Notes: generated from the sequence alone by a model not told the origin. A stretch of 64,000 bases of DNA from JAUXFS01 sp963772635 (GCA_963772635.1 CAVYYK010000004.1:1-64000); one strand, 5' to 3'; shown: positions 8,464 through 17,403, counted from the stretch's first letter. Numbers and translations are program-made.

Positions 8464-8876
8464 GTGACGGTCATCAAGTTCCCGAACCCTGCCAAGCCGA
8501 CGCCCGAAGAGGTCTTCGAGCCGGATTCTACAGCACCTTGGATATCGCGTTTGAGGTGCACCGGATGATCTTCAATGGCTTGCGGATGGACGCCCTGCGC
8601 GACCATCCCGAGATCATGAGCACGCTGCTGGCCGTATCAATCACCAAGCATTTGGCCCCGACTGTTCGCACTGGGTGGAGCGCCAGTTCGAGCATGTGTA
8701 TGCGGATGGACCCGTAACCTTCATCGAACACGTCAGCTCGTATCGAGTTCGACGCGCCCGCCCTCGGCCTCATCGACAAACCTGCCGCCTCGAAGGACGC
8801 GGGCATCGTGCCGGTTATCGCCAAGGCTTGGTCTCGCGGACAGCGGATGGCGATGAAGGCTGCTTTCTGGGGTAGA
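8464..8876 (+). pseudogene. Decayed gene of unknown function
   Basis: Three or four coding-like segments follow each other in different frames. They are VTVIKFPNPAKPTPEEVFEP (from GTG 8464), TLDIAFEVHRMIFNGLRMDA (about 8536), HWVERQFEHVYADGPVTFIE (about 8667) and RIEFDAPALGLIDKPAA (about 8742). The last runs on to KAAFWGRPVDG near 8875. The opening resembles small phage or plasmid proteins that begin with xVIxFP, but I cannot name a family. More than one frame change makes this a remnant. The rest of 8183-9176 holds nothing else I recognise. Confidence 0.4.
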
Positions 8877-9176
8877 CCGGTGGATGGCAATGGCGTGGGT
8901 AGAGGGGTGGGGTTGACCCCATTCGGTGTTTCGAACCGTGGCTCTGAAGGTCGTCGAACAGGCTGAACCGGAAGCCGAAGAACGGGGCGCGATTGACCGA
9001 TCATAGCCGTAGCCGAACGCTGCCCAACGCGGCCTCGGTCGGGACGAATGTCGCATAGGTCGATGCACCAAGCCGGTCAGTGTACGCTACCCTGGATGTC
9101 ACGCGGACGATTACGGTGCCGCACCGAACAGTTCTGGAGATGCGCCGCACGAAGAGGAAACTCGGGAGGCAATTCA

Positions 9177-9573
9177 ATGCCGATTGATGTGAAGTCGGTC
9201 GCGAAAATGGCCAACGAACATACCGCTGCCTGGAATTCCAAATCCGCCGAAGCGACTGCATCATTTTACGCTGAAGACAGCCAGATTATCATCAACCGCG
9301 GCGAACCTTGGAAGGGTCGCGCTGGTGTCAGGAAAATGGCAGCCGGGTTTTTCGCCGACGTGGCAGACTTTTCGCTGACTTGCGATGCTATCCGTTGCGC
9401 GGGAACCCACCGCCGTCTATGTCTGGACATTCACTGGCCATGATGCCGAGACCGGAAATCCGCTGAAGGTGCAGGGATGGGAAGAGTGGGAGCTCGGCGA
9501 TGACCTCAAGGTGAAGGCGTCGCTCGGATGGTTCGACAGCGACGATTATGTGCGCCAAGTCGAAGGCGGCTGA
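9177..9573 (+). pseudogene. SnoaL/NTF2-like (DUF4440-type) protein, frameshifted
   Basis: The first frame gives MPIDVKSVAKMANEHTAAWN... with the SnoaL-like pattern ASFYAEDSQIIINRGEPWKG. The next frame continues with AVYVWTFTGHDAETGNPLK and GWEEWELGDDLKVKASLGWF. Together they make one cone-fold domain of 131 residues if a single extra base near 9400 is removed. The ribosome site GGGAGG lies 6-7 bases before the ATG. Such domains serve as small isomerases or unknown binding proteins. It is either a recent pseudogene or a one-base sequence error. Confidence 0.65.
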
Positions 9574-10049
9574 TCAGGCGTATTGCGCAAGTCAAAAAAC
9601 CCGAGGATCGATGCGAAAAGTAGCGCGTCTCAGAAGCGATTCGGTGTTTGCATTGGTTCAGTCAAGGGCGTGTACGGCTAGGGCTTGAAATTCCGGTCAG
9701 ATCGGATCTCGGCCCAGCATGCAGGAAGCGGGTGTATCCGGTTGTGGCTGCAGACCGGCATCGTGAACCATCGCCAGACAGGGCCGCCATCCTAGGAGTG
9801 CCAAACTTGAAGGCCGATCGTCGGCTATCCATTAGATTAGTCGGCTCGTCCCTCGGGTGCAGACCATCACTCGTCGTTGCTCCGACCGTCACTCCTGACC
9901 CGAAGCTGCCATTCCTCTGCGACGAATTCGCTGGGCGGTGGTACAATATTTTCGCGAGTGAGGAGCGTCTTGGCCAATCCGCTTAAGCGTGATCCGCGCT
10001 ATGCGCATCGCATCTTGCGTCGGCGCCTATCGTGCGAAAGTGGAGAGCC
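9574..10049. other. No recognisable gene
   Basis: About 475 bases of lower GC than the core genome. Open frames on both strands show no family pattern. A weak AT-rich patch near 9945-9960 could be a promoter for the following protease fragment. Confidence 0.45.
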
Positions 10050-10592
10050 ATGGCGAACAAAAGTATTTCGTTGGATCAAATCCAATCGTACCTGAGTTCG
10101 GGCGGAACCCAATGGCAGGCGGGAGACACGGGACTTTCTAGTCTAATGCCAGAGCAACAGCGGGATTACTTAGGAGCTATTCCTGCGCCAGATGACCCTT
10201 CGCTGGAGGAAATCGAAAGTCGCGCTCTTATGGCGGAGGTTTCCATTCATGAAAAGGCCATCGCGGCTGTCGGGGCACCAGCGGCCCATGACCTTAGCAA
10301 CGTGGACGGAAAGAATTACGTAACTTCAGTGAAGGACCAAGGTAACTGTGGTTCTTCGGTCGCCTTCGGAACAGTAGCTACGGTTGAGAGTACTCTGACA
10401 AGGCAGCGACACGATCCTGACCCAAATGTCGATCTTTCTGAAGCTCATCTGTTCTTTTGCCACGGCCGAGATTCCGGGGCTTCCTGCGAAAACGGATGGT
10501 GGCCGGGAAAGGCGTATGAGGAATTCAAGATCAAGGGGGTCGTTGACGAAGCATGTTATCCCGCAATTATATACTTGAAAGAATTTTCATAA
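10050..10592 (+). CDS. Truncated papain-like (C1A) peptidase, catalytic Cys missing
   Basis: A 180-residue product starting MANKSISLDQIQSYL with a pro-region-like N-terminus. The start of a C1A peptidase domain follows: SNVDGKNYVTSVKDQGNCGS, then SVAFGTVATVESTL and DLSEAHLFFCHG. In active enzymes the sequence after GNCGS is CWAF or CVAF with the nucleophile Cys; here it is SVAF, so the cysteine is replaced by serine. The frame stops soon after GVVDEACYPA, before the His and Asn of the active site. It is probably an inactive remnant. The base composition is more AT-rich than the core genes. Confidence 0.6.
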   Translation: MANKSISLDQIQSYLSSGGTQWQAGDTGLSSLMPEQQRDYLGAIPAPDDPSLEEIESRALMAEVSIHEKAIAAVGAPAAHDLSNVDGKNYVTSVKDQGNCGSSVAFGTVATVESTLTRQRHDPDPNVDLSEAHLFFCHGRDSGASCENGWWPGKAYEEFKIKGVVDEACYPAIIYLKEFS

Positions 10593-10624
10593 GGTCATAA
10601 GGTTTGGGCAGGGAGGAAAGAGGA

Positions 10625-10861
10625 ATGAACCAATCAGATGAACGTATGCTGGCCTCACGGCTCGCAGCCCTCGAATTCTTTATTGTTGAGATGTCGACTT
10701 GATGGGTTCGGCAACAAAATCTCGGTAACGAGCGCTTTTTTGCGACCCATCATGCTCGCAACCTGCAACTCGAAGCTCAGAATTGAGGGCTATCGGTTGA
10801 GGCGCAGAAGGAAGTGGAGCGAATTTGGGAGCGGGTGGTTGAGGTCTTTTCCGAGAGGTAG
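10625..10861 (+). pseudogene. Small decayed hypothetical gene
   Basis: A good ribosome site (GAGGAAAGAGGA) precedes an ATG at 10625 giving MNQSDERMLASRLAALEFFI before an early stop. In another frame the coding-like sequence HARNLQLEAQN, an internal stop, then SVEAQKEVERIWERVVEVF leads to a TAG at 10859. The charged helical ends suggest a once intact protein of about 75 residues of unknown family. It lies directly upstream of the IS1595 element. Confidence 0.35.
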
Positions 10862-10920
10862 GCCATGCCTCTTCCAACAATTCCACCAAGGTTTTTTTAC
10901 GCTTAAAAGGCCAAAAAGCC

Positions 10921-11856
10921 ATGTCGATACTCCTTTCTAATCCGATCTTTCACAACGAGGAACGAGCCCGCGCGCACCTTGAGGCGATTCGCTGGCCCAA
11001 TGGTCCTTTCTGCCCGCATTGTGGCGAGCGTCAGGGGATAACCCGGCTGAAAGGAAAGTCGCATCAACCGGGGCTTTGCTTCTGCCGTACGTGCAAGAAG
11101 AAGTTTTCCGTCACGGTCGGAACGCTGTTCGAGCGCTCCCACATACCGCTTCACAAGTGGATGAGCGCGTTCTACTTGATGGCGGCGAGCAAGAAGGGCA
11201 TCAGCGCCCACCAGCTACACCGAATGCTCGGGATCACGTACAAGTCCGCTTGGTTCATGGCCCATCGCATCCGTGAAGCCATGCGCCCACCGGCCAGCGC
11301 TCCCGATCCGCTTGGAGGCCAGAACAAGGTGATCGAAGCCGACGAAACCTACATTGGCGGCAAAGCTCGCAATCGGAAGAACAAGGTTCCGAAGAAAGAA
11401 GCCGCATTTGCACTCGTGGAGAGGGACGGGCGTGTTTCCTCGCATCATGTTCCCGATGTGAGCGGCAAGACGCTACGCGATGTCCTGGTCACGCACGTTG
11501 ACCGCAAATCGTACCTGATGACCGACGAAGCAGGAGCCTATATCGCGGTCGGCAAAGAGTTCGCAGGACACGGCACGGTTAACCACTCGATCGAGGAATA
11601 TGTCCGCGGCGGCTTCTGGCACACGAACACCGCTGAGAACTATTTCAGCATCCTTAAACGCGGGATCACGGGCGTCTATCACCACGTCTCGCAATTCCAC
11701 CTGAAGCGCTATCTCGGTGAGTTCGACTTCCGTTACAACAAGCGCATGGCCCTTGGCGTCAGCGACGAGGAACGCGCCACCAAAGCCCTGAGAGGCATCG
11801 AGGGGAAGCGCCTCACGTATCGGCGGACTGGTGAGGCCGAAGAAGCGAGGATTTAA
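10921..11856 (+). CDS. IS1595-family (ISXO2-like) transposase
   Basis: A 311-residue transposase. The N-terminal zinc ribbon is visible as CPHCG (about 35-39) and CRTCKKKFSV (about 56-65). The catalytic ISXO2-like domain has IEADETYIGGK, TDEAGAY and HTNTAENYFSILKRG. It is full length, so it may be active. I could not find convincing terminal inverted repeats, so the element limits are not given. It sits in the AT-richer accessory block and separates decayed genes from three small hypothetical genes. Confidence 0.9.
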   Translation: MSILLSNPIFHNEERARAHLEAIRWPNGPFCPHCGERQGITRLKGKSHQPGLCFCRTCKKKFSVTVGTLFERSHIPLHKWMSAFYLMAASKKGISAHQLHRMLGITYKSAWFMAHRIREAMRPPASAPDPLGGQNKVIEADETYIGGKARNRKNKVPKKEAAFALVERDGRVSSHHVPDVSGKTLRDVLVTHVDRKSYLMTDEAGAYIAVGKEFAGHGTVNHSIEEYVRGGFWHTNTAENYFSILKRGITGVYHHVSQFHLKRYLGEFDFRYNKRMALGVSDEERATKALRGIEGKRLTYRRTGEAEEARI

Positions 11857-11987
11857 GAGCCGCGCCGTGCCTTTTGACGAGGGTTTGAAACGGTTGCTTG
11901 AAAGATAAAAAACTTAAAATCCTGAAGGAAAAAAATGAGCAAATTCGAATGGGAAAAGGATAAGAGCGATAATGTCGTTATATATAT

Positions 11988-12227
11988 ATGTATGACGGAC
12001 ATCAAACGGCTACCATTTCTGACGCAAAGATTTTACTTCGTCTAGATTATTTAGTTCCGAATGAAGGACAGGTTGAATTTGTTGGCGCTGTTCAATTGGC
12101 ACTATCACGCGATCAAGCTCGCAAATTAGGTGAACATTTATTGCGCGCATGTGAATTTCCTCATATTCCTCGGCCTTTGACGAGATTCAAAACATTGAGT
12201 GACATTCTAAATATCCATGACTATTGA
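11988..12227 (+). CDS. Hypothetical protein, 79 aa
   Basis: The product MYDGHQTATISDAKILLRLD... ends with an amphipathic helix LALSRDQARKLGEHLLRACE, a pattern common in small plasmid and phage proteins of unknown role. The codons are AT-rich compared with the core genome. The start lies in a TATATATATG run, so an upstream alternative is possible. The end overlaps the next gene by 11 bases, which supports translational coupling. Confidence 0.45.
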   Translation: MYDGHQTATISDAKILLRLDYLVPNEGQVEFVGAVQLALSRDQARKLGEHLLRACEFPHIPRPLTRFKTLSDILNIHDY

Positions 12228-12528
12228 AGAAAAATATGGGGTTATTTCAGAGTGGATGGCAATTTCGGCTATGTTTTTGATATCTGTTGCTGTTCTGTGT
12301 TACGTGCAATTCGTGCTCTATGGCTTTCCGATTGATGTCGTGGCGCTGAGCGGTATCGCCGGCGGTGCGCTGCCCATTGTGATAGGGCCGGCTTTGGTGA
12401 TCCTGCCTTGGCGATTTTTCCAAAAGCGCAGACAAACTTTCAGCAACGCCTCGATTGCTGTCGGCGCCCTGATCTTCATCGCGTTTTTAGTCTTCTACGT
12501 GCGGGGAGCGCTACTTAGGGTTTCCTGA
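12217..12528 (+). CDS. Hypothetical membrane protein, 103 aa
   Basis: Three hydrophobic segments at about residues 13-33, 44-64 and 79-97 indicate an integral membrane protein with short loops. A basic cluster QKRRQ follows the second helix. No family is recognised. It overlaps the 79-aa gene upstream and faces a minus-strand gene with which it shares 18 bases. Confidence 0.5.
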   Translation: MTIEEKYGVISEWMAISAMFLISVAVLCYVQFVLYGFPIDVVALSGIAGGALPIVIGPALVILPWRFFQKRRQTFSNASIAVGALIFIAFLVFYVRGALLRVS

Positions 12529-12714
12529 GTGGGGGCGGGCAGGTTTCGTCTGTCCGATCGGCCCAGAGGGGTGTTTGGCCGTTTTGGCCTCTTTGCTTTG
12601 GTGCGGCTTCGGCGGCATATTGAGCGCTCGCGTAAGGGCCGCGTTCATGATCAACTCGGCTTCCTCGGATGTCCGCTCACCGTCTTCGGCTTTTTTCTCA
12701 TGAGGTTTCGTCAT
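12511..12714 (-). CDS. Hypothetical charged protein, 67 aa
   Basis: The product MTKPHEKKAEDGERTSEEAE... continues LIMNAALTRALNMPPKPHQS and a basic Pro/Lys tail. This layout, a short helix then MPPKP and a Lys-rich tail, is common in small alphaproteobacterial proteins encoded beside insertion sequences. Its start overlaps that of the divergent HEPN-like gene (12713), leaving no room for separate promoters. The function is unknown. Confidence 0.5.
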   Translation of the reverse strand: MTKPHEKKAEDGERTSEEAELIMNAALTRALNMPPKPHQSKEAKTAKHPSGPIGQTKPARPHSGNPK

Positions 12715-13315
12715 GGCAAAGCCATTTTACGATCCAAACAGTCGACTTACCAAGGACCAATGCGAAGCGATTGGACGGGTAGCACTTCATTGGTCATTGC
12801 TGGAGTATGCCCTCGAACGCATTCTTGTCCGACTCGCTTTTGCGCCTGATTTTCCAGGCATGGCCCTCACAAACGATCTGAGTATAAATAATAGGCTTGT
12901 AGCCCTCAAGAGCCTAACTGATATTCACCGTTATAGATATGACCCGTCCATTTTATCTGAGCAACAGCTACAAGAATTAGATGACATTCGCAAACAAATA
13001 ACAAAATTGAAAGACCGTAGAAACCGTATCGTTCATTACGTATGGTTCCGCCGTGATGATCAAAAAATGTTTGGTATAAGGTTTCGCGGTAAAGTTCCCA
13101 CCAAAGATCCTCATGCAGCGAGTCATGAAATTCTTCGCATTAATCAAGCTGACAAGATTAGCGAGGAAATCGAGACTTCTGCAAATCAAATGCTTGAAAT
13201 TTCGCGATCGCTTGCGGAGATACCCGAAACATCGCCCGATAAATCGCGACTACGCATTGAGCGCCGTCCGCGCGCGGCGAGCCAGCCTCGCAAAGTTCGC
13301 CCAGACCCTCCTTGA
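12713..13315 (+). CDS. HEPN-like helical protein, 200 aa
   Basis: A mostly helical protein. HWSLLEYALERILVRLAF (about 26-43) is followed by a helix ending in KDRRNRIVHYVWF. The R-x4-H motif (Arg103 to His108, RNRIVH) is the signature of HEPN-fold RNases found in toxin-antitoxin and defence systems. A long charged C-terminal tail ends RKVRPDPP. It is AT-rich like its neighbours and lies just before an IS4 element. HEPN membership is inferred from one motif and the helix pattern; a non-catalytic protein of unknown function is possible. Confidence 0.5.
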   Translation: MAKPFYDPNSRLTKDQCEAIGRVALHWSLLEYALERILVRLAFAPDFPGMALTNDLSINNRLVALKSLTDIHRYRYDPSILSEQQLQELDDIRKQITKLKDRRNRIVHYVWFRRDDQKMFGIRFRGKVPTKDPHAASHEILRINQADKISEEIETSANQMLEISRSLAEIPETSPDKSRLRIERRPRAASQPRKVRPDPP

Positions 13316-13503
13316 TCATCCTTTCCGTAACTTCCACGTCCGCAAGGTCGCACATGATTTCATTCCATTAAATCACTGCTGTCCGGTTAACTGAACGGCG
13401 CTGGCTCTGAAAGCCAGGATTTCTGCGGGGTCTGGAGCGAAAATGGGTGGTGTCGATTTGAATTTGCTGGAGCACTTTGCGGAGATTTTCCGCGGAGGTG
13501 CCC

Positions 13504-14556
13504 ATGAACGCCGGCAAGACCCTGTTCGCCCAACTCATGGATTTTCTGCCATGGTCGACGTTTGCGCGGATTGTCGAGCGCTACGACGGCGACCGTCGGG
13601 TGCGAACGCTCAGCTGCGGCGAGCAATACCGGGCCATGGCCTTCGCCCAGCTGACCTACCGCGAGAGCCTGCGGGACATCGAGACCTGCCTCTCGGTCCA
13701 CGCGTCGAAGCTCTATCACATGGGCTTCCGCCAGCCGGTCCGGCGCTCGACACTGGCCGATGCCAACGAAGGGCGCGACTGGCGCATCTATGCCGAGGTG
13801 GCCCAACGGCTGATCGCCCAGGCACGGAAGCTGTATGCGAACGAAGACCTTGGCCTGGACCTCACCGATACCGTCTACGCGCTGGATGCGACGACCATCG
13901 ACCTGTGCCTGTCGGTTTTTCCGTGGGCGCACTTCCGCACCACCAAGGCGGCGGTGAAGATGCACACCCTGCTCGACCTGCGGGGCAGCATCCCGAGCTT
14001 CATCCACATCTCGGACGGCAAGCTGCACGACGTCCATGCCCTCGACATGCTGATGCCGGAAGCCGGGGCCATCTACGTCATGGATCGCGCCTACGTCGAT
14101 TTCACCCGCCTCCATGCCCTGCACCAAGCCGGTGCCTTCTTCGTCACCCGTGCCAAGTCGAACATGGATGCTCATCGCGTCTACTCGGCGCCGACGGATC
14201 GCGCCACCGGTATCATTTGCGACCAGACCATCTCCCTGGATGGCAACGCCACCAGCCGGAACTACCCCGGACATCTGCGCCGCATCCGCTTCAAGGACCC
14301 CGAAACCGGCAAGACGCTGGTGTTCATCACCAACAACTTCGCCCTTCCGGCCGCCACCATCTGTGCCCTGTACAAATGCCGCTGGCAGGTGGAACTCTTC
14401 TTCAAATGGATCAAGCAGCATCTTCGCATCAAGCGTTTCTACGGCACCTCGGAAAACGCGGTGAAGACGCAGATCTGGATCGCCGTCTCGGTCTACGTCC
14501 TCGTCGCCATCGTCAAGAAGCGTCTAGACCGAACTTTTCACTTCAAATTGGTGTAA
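13504..14556 (+). CDS. IS4-family transposase, 3' end replaced
   Basis: The start MNAGKTLFAQLMDFLPWSTF and the DUF4372-type N-terminus are typical of a common IS4 group. The DDE core shows YALDATTIDLCLSVF, YVMDRAYVDFTRL and KCRWQVELFFKWIKQHL. Family members continue about 30 residues beyond VAIVKKRL. Here that point (about 14524) meets the left inverted repeat of the IS1634 element, so the last residues DRTFHFKLV come from IS1634 DNA. The transposase is thus truncated and probably inactive. No IS4 3' end is found on the far side of IS1634, so the rest was deleted. The left end of the element is probably near 13380 but is not certain. Confidence 0.82.
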   Translation: MNAGKTLFAQLMDFLPWSTFARIVERYDGDRRVRTLSCGEQYRAMAFAQLTYRESLRDIETCLSVHASKLYHMGFRQPVRRSTLADANEGRDWRIYAEVAQRLIAQARKLYANEDLGLDLTDTVYALDATTIDLCLSVFPWAHFRTTKAAVKMHTLLDLRGSIPSFIHISDGKLHDVHALDMLMPEAGAIYVMDRAYVDFTRLHALHQAGAFFVTRAKSNMDAHRVYSAPTDRATGIICDQTISLDGNATSRNYPGHLRRIRFKDPETGKTLVFITNNFALPAATICALYKCRWQVELFFKWIKQHLRIKRFYGTSENAVKTQIWIAVSVYVLVAIVKKRLDRTFHFKLV

Positions 14557-16497
14557 TGCGTTGATTTGACGCTGGAAAGGCGGTTTTGGTCACGTTTTTG
14601 TGTCCATGTAATTAGTTCTTGACACTGCGAATCGACTTTGATTCCCTGTCGCTATGTTCATCGAGATCGTACCCAATCGCACTTCGCCGCCGGCCGTTTT
14701 GCTGCGCGAGAGCTGGCGCGAGGGCGGCAAGGTCAAGAAACGCACCCTGGCCAATCTCTCCAAGCTGCCGATGCCCGTGGTGCAGGGGCTGCGCACGCTT
14801 CTGAAAGGCGGCGTGGCCTTTGCCGATGCCGGCGAGGCTCTGGAGATCCGGCGCGCCTTGCCGCACGGCGATGTCTCGGCGGTTCTGGGGACGCTGCGGG
14901 ACGTGGGGCTGGAGCGGCGGCTCGCCGGCGGCAAGCTGGATCCGGGTGAGGGCCGGCTCAAGGATCTGGCCCTGGCGATGATCGTCGCCCGGGTCATCGC
15001 GCCGGGCTCCAAGCTTTCGACCCTGCGCGCTCTGTCGCTGGAGACGGCGAACTCCTCTCTGGGCCTCGTGCTGGGACTGGCTGGGGAGGATGCGCCGCCG
15101 ATCGGGACCCGGGAGATCTATGCGGCGCTGGATTGGCTTGGCGATCAGCAGGAGCGCATCGAGAAGAGCCTGGCCAAGAAACACCTGGGTGACGGCACCC
15201 TGGTGCTCTACGACGTCAGCTCGTCTTATCTGGAGGGGCGCTGTTGCGAATTGGCCCGGTTCGGCTATAGCCGCGACAAGCGCGGTGACCGGCCGCAGAT
15301 CGTCTATGGCCTGCTCTGCGACCGTCATGGCTGTCCGGTGGCGATCGAGGCCTTCTCGGGCGAGACCGGCGACCCCTCGACACTCCAGGCTCAGGTCGCC
15401 AAGCTCAAGCAGCGTTTTGGGCTGGCGCGGGTGGTCGTGGTCGGCGATCGCGGCATGATCACCCAGGCGCGCCTCCGTGAGGACTTGGAGCCCGCCGGGC
15501 TCGACTGGATCACCGCGCTCAGAGCACCGCAGATCCGGGCTCTGATCGATGCCGGTCCCTTACAGCTCGATCTCTTCGACGATCAAACCGACTTGGCCGA
15601 GATCACCGCGTCCGATTATCCGGGCGAGCGTTTGGTCGTTTGCCGCAACCCCGTGCTGGCCAAGGAACGCGCGCGCAAGCGCAGCGAGCTCCTGGCCGCC
15701 ACCGAGCGCGCCCTTTCGCGCATCGCCATGGCCACCCGGCGCAAGCGCCGGCCCTTGCGCGGCAAGGCCGAGATCGGCCTCGAAGTGGGAAAGGTCATCG
15801 ACAAGCACAAGATGGCCAAGCACTTCGAGATCACCATCACCGAAGACAGCTTCACCTATCAGCGCCGCGAACAGGCCATTGCCGCCGAGGCCCGGCTCGA
15901 CGGCCTCTACGTCATCCGCTCCAACCTGCCCAAACAGGCGATGAGCGCCGAGGACCTTGTCGCAAGCTACAAATCCCTGGCCCAGGTCGAGCGCGCCTTC
16001 CGCAGCCTGAAGTCCGTCGACCTGCAGATCCGGCCGGTCTATCACTGGCTCGCCCCCCGGGTCCGCGCCCACCTCTTCTTGTGCATGCTGGCCTATCATG
16101 TCGAATGGCACATGCGCGAGCGCCTCAAGCCGATCCTCTATGCCGACCACGACAAGGCCGCCGCCGAAGCCGAACGCTCCTCCATCGTCGCCCCGCTCGA
16201 GCCCTCCCCGGCGGCCAAGCGCAAAGCCAGACGCCACCGCACCGACAAAGGCACGCCGCTCACCTCACTGCGTGACCTCCTGCGCCATCTCGCCACCCTG
16301 ACGCTCAACAGCGTCATCACACCGGTCAACCCGAAATACAGCTTCACCGTCACCGCAACACCCACGGACTTACAAAGGAGCGCTTTCGAGCTTCTCGGCG
16401 TCAAGCCGATTTGTGTCCAGTAGACAGGCAACGGGAAACCGGAGTAACTGTTCCCGATCAATGCCTTACGCGGGAACAAAGAAAAAAGTTCGGTCTA
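14525..16497. mobile_element. IS1634-family insertion sequence
   Basis: Terminal inverted repeats TAGACCGAACTTTT are found at 14525-14538 and, inverted, ending at 16497. They enclose one full-length transposase gene. The flanks (GCGTC and AAACC) show no target duplication. The left end cuts the IS4 transposase and the right end stops 7 bases before a parE-type toxin start. Confidence 0.8.
14654..16423 (+). CDS. IS1634-family transposase
   Basis: A 589-residue DDE transposase of the IS4-superfamily IS1634 group. Landmarks are VPNRTSPPAVLLRESWREGG at the N-terminus, GTREIYAALDWLG, LVLYDVSSSYLEG (first Asp region), VVVGDRGMIT (second Asp) and SYKSLAQVERAFRSLKSVDL (Glu region), with HLFLCMLAYHVEWHMR after it. 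Length and motif order are complete, so it can be active. Confidence 0.92.
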   Translation: MFIEIVPNRTSPPAVLLRESWREGGKVKKRTLANLSKLPMPVVQGLRTLLKGGVAFADAGEALEIRRALPHGDVSAVLGTLRDVGLERRLAGGKLDPGEGRLKDLALAMIVARVIAPGSKLSTLRALSLETANSSLGLVLGLAGEDAPPIGTREIYAALDWLGDQQERIEKSLAKKHLGDGTLVLYDVSSSYLEGRCCELARFGYSRDKRGDRPQIVYGLLCDRHGCPVAIEAFSGETGDPSTLQAQVAKLKQRFGLARVVVVGDRGMITQARLREDLEPAGLDWITALRAPQIRALIDAGPLQLDLFDDQTDLAEITASDYPGERLVVCRNPVLAKERARKRSELLAATERALSRIAMATRRKRRPLRGKAEIGLEVGKVIDKHKMAKHFEITITEDSFTYQRREQAIAAEARLDGLYVIRSNLPKQAMSAEDLVASYKSLAQVERAFRSLKSVDLQIRPVYHWLAPRVRAHLFLCMLAYHVEWHMRERLKPILYADHDKAAAEAERSSIVAPLEPSPAAKRKARRHRTDKGTPLTSLRDLLRHLATLTLNSVITPVNPKYSFTVTATPTDLQRSAFELLGVKPICVQ

Positions 16498-16504
16498 AAA
16501 CCGA

Positions 16505-16774
16505 GTGAAAATCGAGTGGCTTCCCGAGGCTGTGCGCAACCGCGAAACCCAACTCGCCTACATCGGCGAGCACAATCCGGCGGCGGCGATCGACATGGGC
16601 GATGCGATTGAGGCGTTTGTCGGTCGCCTCGCCGATTTTCCCGAAAGCGCCCGGCCTGGCCGGGTGCCTGGTACTCGGGAGCTGGTCGTGACCGGGACGC
16701 ATTTTGTCATCGTCTATCGCGTCGAGCCCACGGCCGTTGTCATCCTGCGCATGCTGCACGGCGCGCGACTATGA
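16505..16774 (+). CDS. ParE/RelE-family toxin without antitoxin
   Basis: An 89-residue protein beginning at GTG (MKIEWLPEAVRNRETQLAYI) with the RelE/ParE fold pattern. ARPGRVPGTRELVVTGTHFV and VYRVEPTAVVILRMLHGA are characteristic, with the conserved R and H near the end. Close relatives end a few residues later with HGAxxWP. Here a stop codon comes immediately at the Tn3 left end, so the C-terminus is slightly altered. The IS1634 right end lies 7 bases upstream, and no antitoxin gene precedes it. The toxin is therefore an orphan, perhaps silent. Confidence 0.78.
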   Translation: MKIEWLPEAVRNRETQLAYIGEHNPAAAIDMGDAIEAFVGRLADFPESARPGRVPGTRELVVTGTHFVIVYRVEPTAVVILRMLHGARL

Positions 16775-16833
16775 GGGCAGTGCGTTGAAAGTACGCTAAA
16801 CAACGCTAAGGACGTACGAAACATGAACATTTG

Positions 16834-17403
16834 TTAGGCGGGGCGGCTTACGCCGAGTCGCCGCATCTCGCGATAGATCGTGGAGCGGCCGAAGCCGAGC
16901 TGCCTGGCCGCCTCGGTGGGCGAAACTTTCGCTTCGACGAGTTTGATGGCCGCCTCCACCTTCTTCGAATCGAGCGGCTGGCGCCCGGGCCGCTTGCCCT
17001 TCGCCCGCGCGGCGGCCAGTCCGTCCTTGGTGCGTTCCGAGATGAGGCGCCGCTCGAAATGGGCGATGGCGCCGAACACGTGGAAAATCAGCTCGCCGGC
17101 AGCCGAGGACGTGTCGATCTTCTCCTCGAGGCTCAACAGATCGATCTGTCGTGCCCGCAGCACGTTCACCGTCCCGAGCAGTTCCGCCAGCGAGCGGCCG
17201 AGACGGTCGAGCCGGACAACGGCGAGCGTGTCGCCAGGGCGGGCGTAGGCTATGAGCTCGGCAAGCCCCGGCCGGTCCATGCTCTTGCCTGACTTGACGT
17301 CGGTGAACACCTTGCTCGCCCCGGCCTGCTCGAGACGCAGGACTTGGCCGGCGGCATCCTGATCCCCAGTGCTGACTCGCGCATAGCCGAGAACGGTTGC
17401 CAC
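16834..17403 (-). CDS. tnpR: Tn3 resolvase (serine recombinase)
   Basis: A 189-residue serine recombinase that resolves cointegrates at res. The N-terminal catalytic domain starts MATVLGYARVSTGDQDAAGQ, with the nucleophile serine in YARVST, and contains RLDRLGRSLAELL and FERRLISERT. A C-terminal helix-turn-helix follows: KVSPTEAARQLGFGRSTIYR. The GTG at 17403 is chosen because the family begins there; the frame stays open upstream over the res region. It is divergent from tnpA, as in Tn3 itself. Confidence 0.88.
   Translation of the reverse strand: MATVLGYARVSTGDQDAAGQVLRLEQAGASKVFTDVKSGKSMDRPGLAELIAYARPGDTLAVVRLDRLGRSLAELLGTVNVLRARQIDLLSLEEKIDTSSAAGELIFHVFGAIAHFERRLISERTKDGLAAARAKGKRPGRQPLDSKKVEAAIKLVEAKVSPTEAARQLGFGRSTIYREMRRLGVSRPA

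Noticed and set aside
10680..10922. 80-codon minus-strand frame starting MAFWPFKRKK upstream of IS1595
   Set aside because: The opening looks protein-like but the rest has no pattern, and the plus strand carries remnants of another small gene in the same place.
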